Shown here: positions 19,296 through 27,800 of the stretch, one piece after another
Numbering within the stretch: position 1 is the stretch's first letter
Layout of the letters: every line of letters begins with the position of its first letter
NCBI RefSeq assembly: GCF_020907245.1
Contig: NZ_JAJJWH010000007.1
Span: 62,001-126,000 of the forward strand
DNA length: 64,000 nucleotides
Direction of reading: 5' to 3'
DNA from: Pontibacter harenae
GTDB taxonomy: Bacteria; Bacteroidota; Bacteroidia; Cytophagales; Hymenobacteraceae
Made by a program: the position numbers and the translations under genes
Notes under the pieces: model-generated
The model's database searches: none
Told to the model about the DNA's origin: nothing
Seen by the model: only the letters and a program-made list of their open reading frames with translations

Positions 19296-20093
19296 ATGAA
19301 CCCAACTCCTTCTAGCCAAGAGAAAAAGCGCACCTTTTTATTTCTGGTGCTAAGCGGCATTTTTATTTCCAATGCTTTATTAGCCGAACTTGTAGGTGTC
19401 AAGATATTTTCGGGAGAGGCTGTGTTTGGCTTGCCTGGGGCTCAAATTCCTTTGGGTGGTTCTAAGCTAGACTTCAATTTAACGGCAGGAGTTATTATTT
19501 GGCCAGTCGTTTTTATCACAACAGATATCATAAATGAGTATTTCGGCAAAGAGGGAGTTAAAAAGATTAGCGTTTTAACCGTCCTACTAATCCTTTATGC
19601 TTTTCTTGTTATTACCGTTACAACAGGCTTGCCTCCCGCACAATTTTGGATAGATGTAAATAGTACTGATCAACAGGGAAATTCTTTTAATATCGATTAT
19701 GCTTTCAACGCAGTTTATCGTCAGGGACTGGGTATTATCATAGGTTCAGTTATCGCATTTCTGGTTGCCCAATTTTTAGATGCCACTGTTTTCCACTGGC
19801 TCCGCAAGTATACAGGAAGCAAGAAAATATGGCTTCGAGCTACTGGCTCTACGCTTGTATCACAATTGGTAGACAGTTTCGTAGTCTTGTTTGTAGCATT
19901 TTTTCTGTTCGGTAACTGGACAATGGAGCAGGTACTGTCGGTATCGTTGATGAACTACATGTATAAGTTTGCTGTCGCTATCCTGCTCACTCCCCTGCTA
20001 TATGTAGCTCATTATTTAATTGATGCTTATTTAGGGGAGAAAAATGCGGAGCAGTTAGTGCAGGAAGCTGCCACTGAAAGCAAAGCTGAGTAA
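19296..20093 (+). CDS. Queuosine precursor transporter (YhhQ/VUT family)
   Basis: A 265-residue integral membrane protein of the DUF165/YhhQ family, which takes up 7-cyano- or 7-aminomethyl-7-deazaguanine for tRNA queuosine synthesis. It shows about six membrane segments and typical family sequences: NALLAELVGVKIF near the start, ITTDIINEYFGKEGVKK in the first third, and a C-terminal VSQLVDSFVVLF / MNYMYKF region. The tail is hydrophilic and acidic. The substrate is inferred from the family. Confidence 0.85.
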   Translation: MNPTPSSQEKKRTFLFLVLSGIFISNALLAELVGVKIFSGEAVFGLPGAQIPLGGSKLDFNLTAGVIIWPVVFITTDIINEYFGKEGVKKISVLTVLLILYAFLVITVTTGLPPAQFWIDVNSTDQQGNSFNIDYAFNAVYRQGLGIIIGSVIAFLVAQFLDATVFHWLRKYTGSKKIWLRATGSTLVSQLVDSFVVLFVAFFLFGNWTMEQVLSVSLMNYMYKFAVAILLTPLLYVAHYLIDAYLGEKNAEQLVQEAATESKAE

Positions 20094-20179
20094 ATCCTAA
20101 TAGCTGATACCTGCTTCAAAAACTGAGTTTGCCATATTCTAAAGTGTGTACCCCAAGGTCATTATTTAAATACATTTCG

Positions 20180-20187
20180 TACCTTTG
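20180..20187 (+). promoter_or_regulatory. -7 promoter box upstream of EamA gene
   Basis: TACCTTTG matches TAnnTTTG exactly. No good -33 TTG lies at the expected distance, so this is a weaker call. A start near 20193 would give a leader of roughly 155 nt before the ATG at 20351. Confidence 0.35.
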
Positions 20188-20350
20188 CAGCCCTACAAAA
20201 AGCTATGGCTGCACATTTAGCACACATACAGATTTTCATTACAGGTTACGAACTCCACGACCTGTAGCGCCTCCATCCGCTCTATCGGATGAGCGATGCT
20301 TACAGATTTTTCAATTCTCTTTTCTTTCAAATTCTCATAACAGAACAATC

Positions 20351-21271
20351 ATGTTCAGAGGTATAGTATTGGTTTTTCTCGGAGCTTGTAGCTTTGGGGT
20401 ATTATCTACGTTTGTGAAGCTGGCCTACAAAGAAGGTTTTTCTTTAGGTGAAGTTACGGGTTCGCAGGTGTTTTTTGGCTTTGTTATACTTTGGCTAATT
20501 GTGTTGCTACGCCACTTGATGAGCAAAAAGCGTTACGCTTCAACTTTAAAAGAAAAGCTACAGCTAGCGGCCATGGGCACCAGTACTGGCTTAGTCAGTA
20601 TCTTCTACTACAAATGCGTACAGCTCATACCCGCTTCTATCTCCATACTGCTGCTCATGCAGTTCACCTGGATGAGCCTTTTGTTAGAGTCTGTCATGAA
20701 ACGTCGATTGCCGAAACTATCGCAGGTGGGTACGGTGGCGCTGGTGCTGTTAGGTACCTGTTTGGCTGGCAGGCTATTTTCAGGTGAGGTTTCCAATTTC
20801 AATGTAACAGGTATTGTTTTCGGGTTGCTGGCAGCTTTCTCCTATACTATTTTCTTAACCATCAACGGATCTGCAGGTAACCATATGCACCCAACAACAA
20901 AAAGTGCCCTTATATTGACAGGTGCCTGTGTGCTTATTTTAGCTGTTTTCCCACCAGCCTTTCTGGTTAATGGAGCACTTACAAGTGGCCTGTTAAAATG
21001 GGGTTTGGTACTAGCTCTTTTCGGGACCGTAATTCCTCCGCTCTTTTATGCGTATGGCACTCCGAAAGCTGGTTTAGGAATAAGTGCTATACTTAGTGCA
21101 GCCGAACTTCCGGTGGCTGTGCTTATGTCGAGTATTGTGCTTCAGGAAGAAGTACTTGCAATACAATGGCTTGGAGTGGCTGTTATACTGGTTGCTATTA
21201 TTTTGTCTAATGTTGGTGCTCTCAGAAAAAGAAACTCCAACAAAACAGTAGTTCCTGAAGCTACGCAATAG
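20351..21271 (+). CDS. EamA/DMT-family transporter
   Basis: A 306-residue membrane protein with about ten hydrophobic helices arranged as two EamA repeats (LVFLGACSFGVLSTFVKLAY at the start; IVFGLLAAFSYTIFLTINGS starts the second half). The drug/metabolite transporter superfamily moves small metabolites; the substrate cannot be told. The frame is open from 20129, but the extra 74 residues are hydrophilic, unlike any family member, and partly overlap the promoter. The ATG at 20351, at the beginning of helix 1, is therefore preferred. Confidence 0.85.
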   Translation: MFRGIVLVFLGACSFGVLSTFVKLAYKEGFSLGEVTGSQVFFGFVILWLIVLLRHLMSKKRYASTLKEKLQLAAMGTSTGLVSIFYYKCVQLIPASISILLLMQFTWMSLLLESVMKRRLPKLSQVGTVALVLLGTCLAGRLFSGEVSNFNVTGIVFGLLAAFSYTIFLTINGSAGNHMHPTTKSALILTGACVLILAVFPPAFLVNGALTSGLLKWGLVLALFGTVIPPLFYAYGTPKAGLGISAILSAAELPVAVLMSSIVLQEEVLAIQWLGVAVILVAIILSNVGALRKRNSNKTVVPEATQ

Positions 21272-21421
21272 AAACAAAATTTTACGTTCATTTCCTGCAA
21301 CACTTTCAATCTCAGTTTATACTGCCACTGATCGGCTGATATCGGCAGCCATTTTAAAACAGGTGTTTCCATAGAGAGGCTTTTTAGCTAAATTGCGACC
21401 TCAACAAAGCATACCTTACCT

Positions 21422-22396
21422 ATGGCACGTTTTCTTACTGGCATCCAAAGTACGGGTCGACCGCATTTAGGCAACCTTTTAGGTGCTATTATTCCTGCAA
21501 TAGAACTCTCCCGAACTTCTGAGCAAGAGTCTCTATTTTTTATAGCTGATATGCACTCGCTCACCACCATACGAGATGCGGAAGTGCTACGCCATAACAC
21601 CTATTCTGTAGCGGCTGCCTGGCTTGCCTTTGGCTTCGACACAGATAAGCATGTTTTCTACCGTCAGTCTGATGTGCCAATGGTAACGGAACTTAACTGG
21701 TACTTAAACTGCTTTGCTCCTTTTCCGATGCTGGCCAATGCACATTCCTTTAAAGATAAATCTTCCAGAAGAGGTCTTGCTGACGTGAATGCTGGTCTGT
21801 TTACTTACCCCGTGCTAATGGCTGCTGACATTTTAATGTATGATGCCAACATAGTGCCTGTAGGCAAAGACCAAGTACAGCACCTGGAAATTACCCGCGA
21901 CATTGCAAGCTCCTTTAACCACCAATACGGTGAAACCTTTGTGCTACCAGAAGCCAAAATAGACGAGGCAGTCATGACGGTTCCTGGTGTAAATGGCGAG
22001 AAAATGAGCAAGTCGTACGGCAACATCATTGATATTTTTGATGCTGATAAGCCCCTGCGAAAATCTATAATGGGTATCGTTACGGACAGCACTGCTTTAG
22101 AGGAACCCAAAGACCCTGACAGCGACACCACCTTTAAGCTTTACAGCTTGTTAGCTTCACCTGAGGAAATAGCTACTATGCGCCAAAATTATATAGCAGG
22201 TGGCTACGGTTATGGCCATGCAAAACAGGCGCTGTATGAATTGATTATTAAGAAGTATGCAAAGGAGCGTGAGTTGTTCAACTACTACATGAACAACTTA
22301 GCTGAGGTAGACAGAAAGCTGCATGAAGGAGCCGAAAAAGCAAAAGCGATTGCCTTGCCTGTTCTACAACGCGTGCGACAGAAGCTAGGGTACTAG
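21422..22396 (+). CDS. trpS: Tryptophanyl-tRNA synthetase
   Basis: A 324-residue class I aminoacyl-tRNA synthetase charging tRNA-Trp. The HIGH-equivalent motif is TGRPHLGNLLG (PHLGN at 14-18), and the KMSKS motif is exact at 194-198 in NGEKMSKSYGN. The specificity region MAADILMYDANIVPVGKDQ is typical of bacterial TrpRS. The C-terminal helix is basic. The length is close to the family norm of about 330. Confidence 0.96.
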   Translation: MARFLTGIQSTGRPHLGNLLGAIIPAIELSRTSEQESLFFIADMHSLTTIRDAEVLRHNTYSVAAAWLAFGFDTDKHVFYRQSDVPMVTELNWYLNCFAPFPMLANAHSFKDKSSRRGLADVNAGLFTYPVLMAADILMYDANIVPVGKDQVQHLEITRDIASSFNHQYGETFVLPEAKIDEAVMTVPGVNGEKMSKSYGNIIDIFDADKPLRKSIMGIVTDSTALEEPKDPDSDTTFKLYSLLASPEEIATMRQNYIAGGYGYGHAKQALYELIIKKYAKERELFNYYMNNLAEVDRKLHEGAEKAKAIALPVLQRVRQKLGY

Positions 22397-22560
22397 GTAC
22401 TTTATTTTTACTCTTTGGGTCCTTTCCAGGTGAACAGAGTTTAGATTACCCCAAGTCTTTTCTAAAGTTAAAATGAAGAAAGTCTAAACCGTTGAAAATA
22501 AAAGTGCAGCACATAAGCTGTAAATTTTACTAGCTTTTATTTATTTTACTCAGAACAACC

Positions 22561-22625
22561 AAAACCTATAAATAAAAAGGGGCGGCACCTGTTTCAGGTG
22601 CCGCCCCTTTTTATTTATAGGTTTT
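22561..22625. terminator. Bidirectional terminator, perfect 31 bp stem
   Basis: Arms 22561-22591 and 22595-22625 are perfectly complementary around a TTT loop. The GC core GGGGCGGCACCTG is extended outwards by paired A/T tracts. It lies between convergent trpS (+) and the OmpA-like gene (-), whose stop begins 2 bp away. Confidence 0.9.
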
Positions 22626-22626
22626 G

Positions 22627-23832
22627 CTACTTGGCAACAGTAATTTCCGTCTTACGCTGTCCGCTCCCCTTCTCCTCTGCCACCACATTCTCAAGTGTAA
22701 CTTCAAAGCCTTTGCCAGAGAAATAGTTGTCGATATACCATTTCACAAATACGGCTCTTTTGCGGCTCACACGCTGCTTGGCCTCAGCCGTACCGAAAGC
22801 ATCTGAGTAACCCTTCACACTGATTTTGGCACCTTTAGGCTGACTGGCCAGCAGCTTGTTCAGCTGCCTTAGGTCTGTCTCCTCCGTAAATACCCTGTTG
22901 AAGCCGTAGCTGAGCACTAGGTCTGCCGCCGCGGCCTTCACTGGCGTTGGCTCAACTGGGGCAGGTGCCTGCACCGCCACTGGTGCTGGGGTAGGATTTG
23001 GAGCTGGAGCCGCAACCACCGCAGGCACTGATTCCGCAACGCTGGCGTAGGCCGTGTAAGTGGCCTGGGCCGTAGCGGTCGGCTGAGAAACAGATAGCCA
23101 GGTCTCTTTCTCCCCGTCCCTCCTGTAGTAGGCGTTGAAAGCTTTATCCTGGTTCACATTGGATGTGAGCATAACAGGCTCTCCTGCCGCAGCTTTGGAG
23201 GCATCCAACGGCACACCATATACATAAGCCTCTGTATCCCGCTGCCTTGAGAAGAAAAGGGAGTCAGCCGTGGCGAACGGCGCGAACTCTGCCTCACGCG
23301 TATTCACCGCCTTGCCCATGTTCTTTGGCTTGCTCCACTTGCCGTTCTCCCACCTGCTCTGGTAGATGTCGTCGCGGCCTCGGGTCCTGCCCAGCTCAGC
23401 CGAGATGAACAGCCTACTTTTATCCTCTGAGAGGAACAGGCCCAGGTTGTAGGAGTTGTTGCGCATTTTCGGAAGCCTACGCTCCTCCACCTTCTCGAAG
23501 GCGCCGTTCTTCTGGGTGAAGACGGCGATCCGCTCGTCCTTCCTCGACACCTTCTGGTACACGTAAAGCTCGCTCCCCGACTCGTTCCTGCCGATCACCG
23601 CATTGATGACACCCGCGTTTAGGGCAGCGTCCTTGGTGGCCGTGCCCGAAGCGCCCCTGCGCTCGGTGTAGAGGTACTGCCCCTGCTCTTCTTTCTGTGT
23701 GTAGATCACCAGGTCCCCGCCGAACACGACCAGGTCGGTCACCTGCTCCTTCGTCTCCTTCACAGCGGTCTGGGCCTGCGCCAGTGCTGCCGTGGAGAGA
23801 AGGAAAGCCACTGTATAAACTATTCTTTTCAT
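22627..23832 (-). CDS. OmpA-family outer membrane protein with beta-propeller-like region
   Basis: A 401-residue protein. The signal peptide covers residues 1-20 (AAALAQA type). Residues 30-260 look like PD40/WD40-type propeller strands (DKSRLFISAEL, DDIYQSRWENGKWSKPKNMG, EAEFAPFATADSLFFS). A Pro/Ala-rich linker follows at about 265-300, then a C-terminal OmpA peptidoglycan-binding domain (KISVKGYSDAFGTAEAKQRVS, RKRAVFVKWYI). Such proteins accompany PorP/SprF genes in T9SS-associated loci. It sits 12 bp downstream of the PorP/SprF gene and is probably in one operon with it. The stretch is visibly richer in G+C than the flanking genes. Confidence 0.85.
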   Translation of the reverse strand: MKRIVYTVAFLLSTAALAQAQTAVKETKEQVTDLVVFGGDLVIYTQKEEQGQYLYTERRGASGTATKDAALNAGVINAVIGRNESGSELYVYQKVSRKDERIAVFTQKNGAFEKVEERRLPKMRNNSYNLGLFLSEDKSRLFISAELGRTRGRDDIYQSRWENGKWSKPKNMGKAVNTREAEFAPFATADSLFFSRQRDTEAYVYGVPLDASKAAAGEPVMLTSNVNQDKAFNAYYRRDGEKETWLSVSQPTATAQATYTAYASVAESVPAVVAAPAPNPTPAPVAVQAPAPVEPTPVKAAAADLVLSYGFNRVFTEETDLRQLNKLLASQPKGAKISVKGYSDAFGTAEAKQRVSRKRAVFVKWYIDNYFSGKGFEVTLENVVAEEKGSGQRKTEITVAK

Positions 23833-23844
23833 TTTATCTTAAGG

Positions 23845-24840
23845 TTACCACATGGTTACTTGTCTGCTGTACTTCGGGTGCTTGGCAGGGATCAGATTAT
23901 AAGTGATCGAGATCTCATTGGTGCCCCTGCTGATGTAAGTGGCATCGCCTGACGGTACCTCGTACACATAGCCGATCTTCAGCTGGTCCAGCCTCACGCC
24001 CGCCGTTACGCTGTAGGCCAGGTCCTTACGGTAACCGCCGCCTGCCCAGAAGTTGTTCTGGTAAACAGCCTTCACCTGCCCCTCCATACTCTCTTTCACC
24101 GCCGCGTCGGAGCGGTACATGGCGTTGGCCACCAGTCCGAACTGGTCCGACAGCGCCGTGCGGTAACCCGCCTGCACCACGTGCTGGCGCTGGAACATAC
24201 CCTCCACGAAATCGTCGCCACTAGCCACTATACCGTCCTGTGTAATGTCCTGTATGGCGTAGCCCAGGTAGTAGTTCTCCGAAGTCAGCATCAGCCCCAG
24301 ATTCACGTCCAGCTTACCCATGCGGTTGCTCCTGCCCAGGAAGTCCTGGTACTCCGCATCGTTCTCCTGGTCCACTGTCAGCTTGTTGCCGTCCAGGCGC
24401 ATGGCCGTGTAGGCAAGCGCGCCGCCCCAGCGAAGACTAAGACTCTTTGACAGTCTGATGCGCGAGCCATAGCTTAGCTGTACCTGGCTCTCGTTGAAAG
24501 GCCCGAACACGTCGTGCAGCACCGCGATGCCGAAAGCGTGCTTGGCCCCAGCATGCCTGTCGTACCTGTCCTGCCGCTCCGTCCTCAGTACATCGCTGCT
24601 GCGCCAGTCCGCCATGTCCGCCAGGTCAAGCTCGGCGGAGGCGAAAATGGTGTTGGGCGCCCCCTCGAAGCCTGTCCACTGGTTGCGGTAAAAAGATTTG
24701 GCCATAGAGCCCTCGTAACCCGTGAGGGCGGGGTTAAAGTACTGCTGGAACAGCGAGAAATTGGCCACATGTTTTCTGCTCTGGGCCTTTACGCCCAGAA
24801 CAGAAACTGCTAAAACTGCTAATATGATTAACTTTTTCAT
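23845..24840 (-). CDS. PorP/SprF family type IX secretion membrane protein
   Basis: A 331-residue protein with a signal peptide (residues 1-19, ending VKA|Q). The N-terminal family sequence is NFSLFQQYFNPALTGYEGS, followed by YRNQWTGFEGAP and alternating amphipathic strands of an outer-membrane barrel. SprF-type proteins are needed for surface delivery of a partner bearing a type B CTD, usually the gene next to it. Here that gene ends only 5 bp upstream, so this is very likely its dedicated partner. The gene is GC-rich like the OmpA gene downstream. Confidence 0.9.
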   Translation of the reverse strand: MKKLIILAVLAVSVLGVKAQSRKHVANFSLFQQYFNPALTGYEGSMAKSFYRNQWTGFEGAPNTIFASAELDLADMADWRSSDVLRTERQDRYDRHAGAKHAFGIAVLHDVFGPFNESQVQLSYGSRIRLSKSLSLRWGGALAYTAMRLDGNKLTVDQENDAEYQDFLGRSNRMGKLDVNLGLMLTSENYYLGYAIQDITQDGIVASGDDFVEGMFQRQHVVQAGYRTALSDQFGLVANAMYRSDAAVKESMEGQVKAVYQNNFWAGGGYRKDLAYSVTAGVRLDQLKIGYVYEVPSGDATYISRGTNEISITYNLIPAKHPKYSRQVTMW

Positions 24841-24845
24841 TCTGA

Positions 24846-27800
24846 TTATCTGTTAAGAATTGTCACAACACCCTTCTTCACCAGGTTGATGTCCTTCACC
24901 TGGATGAAGTAGAAGAAGGCTCCCTTCAACACCTTGCCGTCTCTTCCTACGCCGTTCCACCCGAACTCAGGGTCGGTGGTGTGGAACAGCCTTACGCCAG
25001 AGCGGTCAAACACCTCGATCTCCACGTTGTTGTAGAACCTCAGCTCAGGCACAGTCCATGTATCGTTCGTGCCGTCGCCGTTAGGCGAGAATGCGTTCAC
25101 AATCTTGAGTTGGTCTACCGCTTTGTCGTAGTTGCCCTTGCTCAGGCTGAACACTTTCTCAATTGAGTTCTGGTAAGGATCTGTTGTTCTTACCCTGATC
25201 GAGAAGCTCGTCTTACCAGAAAGACCTCTATTAGACTTGAGGTACAATTTGTCACCGTCAATCTCAAACAGGCTGTTGTCTGCACTTCCCTCGCCCGTCA
25301 CTAAAGCATAAGTGTGCTGGGTGTCGTCGGCATCCGTAGTGGTAAGCGTACCGATCGCCTCAGGCTGCCTCGTCAAATCGTCCAGCGCAGCAATGCTAGG
25401 GCTGAAGGTCGTTTTGCTAAGGGCAATAGCTGAAGGTACTTTGTTTGGCTCTACCTCTACTTGAATCTTGGCTTCCACATTGTTTAGGTTCGTAGTGCCA
25501 GGGCTTAGGGTAAGGTCACCAATCAATTCGTAGGTGCTAGCCTGCATTCCGTTGTAGTTACCCTGATGCCAGGTCACTGCAATAAGCTCCTTGTTATTAT
25601 CAGAATATGTTACCTCTACCGTTGTTGGCAACGGCACCTGGGCAAATTCAGTTCTGATAGGAACTTTAACCACTGCCAGTGTGGTGAAGGCTGTGATGTT
25701 TCGGGTAAACTTGGCTACCGTTGCCGTGGCATCTGCACCTAGGTTACCAGCGGCATCGGTTTGTTGGAAGGCCACCGTCAGCTGCCCGTCTTCCAAACCA
25801 GTCAGGTCAAGGCCTGCCAAGTCGAACCCTTCTGCACTTGCCGTGCCAGATCCTGTTACGGCAGTACCGCCTGTAGCACTGGTGATAGTATAAGCATAGG
25901 ATACACCCACTTCGGCACCTGTAACACGCAACGTGGCATTGTCCTGGTTATCGAAGTCAATCATGCTTTGCACGAAGGAAACCGCGTATCCTGCCGGCGC
26001 GACGCTATCAAAGCTGCGAATAAGTTGGGAGGATGCCTCGTTGCCATTCATGGCGGCATCCTCGGCCATGTCAGCTGCCACACTAACCATTACCGTACCC
26101 TGAGCAGTCGGGGTAATGAGAGCCGTGTAAACAGAAGGGCTGGTTTGGCTGAAAGCAGAAGCCTGACCGTTAGCCACCGTGATATCCTCCTGAATGAAGT
26201 TGTTCACGTTTTCAGAGAAGGTAAAAGTCACTGTGAACGGTGCATTCACTTCCTGAGCAGCTGGCGTAGTTAGTGCCACGGTTGGCTTAGTAGCATCATA
26301 CACTCTGGTGAACACATTAGAGGCTGTATTGCCGTTCTGGGCCACATCATGCGCTACATTAGCTGGCACGCTTACCTTCACTTCGCCGTCAGCAATTGAA
26401 ACTATGATTACTGTGAAAACTTTGTTATCTAATGAAAGTAAACCTGTAGCGGTACCATTCTCCACAGAGATACCTGCTTCCTCTAAGCCAATAACTGGTT
26501 CAGAGAAAGTGAGGGTAACGGAGTAGGAACCGTTCAGCGGGTCTGGAGCTTCTGAGCTTATAGCCACTGAAGGCACAACTGCATCTACCAAAATCTGACC
26601 TGTGTTGCCGATATTGGTCAGGGTCAAGGAAACATTGTTACCAGCAGCATCACGAATGGTGCCCCCATTCAGGGTGATGGCATTTGCTAAGGCTACTCCG
26701 TTGGCGTCGAGTTCACCAGCCTGTACGGTATAGCGGAAGAGCAAATCAGTAGTACCAGAGCCGCTCACATATTCCACGTCCCTATCTGTAGAACCGACCG
26801 TTAAAGTAAGGGCTGGAGTACCCGTTACCGCTACTTCTTCAGAGAAGGTCACGATGAAGTCCAGGTTCTGCCCCGCTTTGTATGAACCGTTAGCAGGAAC
26901 AGCCACTTGAGCCACTATCGGTGCCACGCCGTCGATTAAGACGCCTGTCAGCGGTGCCACTCCGTTCAGTAACAGGGTAGCATTGTTGCCCGCTAAGTCT
27001 TGGATGCTGCCATTAGTAACCAAGGTAATAAAGTTACCCAACGCTACACCGTCCATGTCTAAGTCACCAGCTTGCACCGTATAGGCAAAGGTAAGTGCTG
27101 ACGTAGCAGAACCACTTTCATAACGTATAGCTCCAGCCCTGTCACTCATTGAAAGTGTCAGATAGGACTCTCCTGTTACTATTACTTTTTCTGAGAAGTT
27201 CACCACAAAGCTCAGCTTGTCTCCGATTTTATACACCTTGTCCTGTGGAGCATTAACTGTTACTATAGTTGGCACCACTCCATCTACTAATACGGCAGCG
27301 CCTTCAGGTGTGAAAGCAAGATCAGCCTCATTCCCTACTGCATCTTTAATGGTAGTAGTATGTAGGGCGATTGTACCCAAAGCCACACCATCTGTATCCA
27401 TGTCACCTGATTGCACAGTATACCTATAGGTAACACTATTAGCAGTTTTAGACTGGAATGCAGCCTCTCTGCTGTTTTCACCTACCAAAAGGGTCAGCTT
27501 TGAATCTTCTGAGCTTATAGTTACATTTTCGCTGAAGGTAAATTTAAAGTCCAGCTGTTCTCCCAGCTTGTATGTTCTTTCAGTTGGCAGAATTACCTGC
27601 GCTATAACAGGTTCTGTAACGTCATAAACAGTTTTGAAAGTCGTTGATGCTACGTTTCCGTTTCCTGCGGCATCATGAGTTACATCTGCTACTACTTCTA
27701 CTGTTACTTCTCCGTCAGTGGATGGTGTAACTAGGGCTGTGTATTTAGAACTGCTTTCAGTCTTGAAATTAGAGGCCGTACCGTTCGTTACAGTTACATC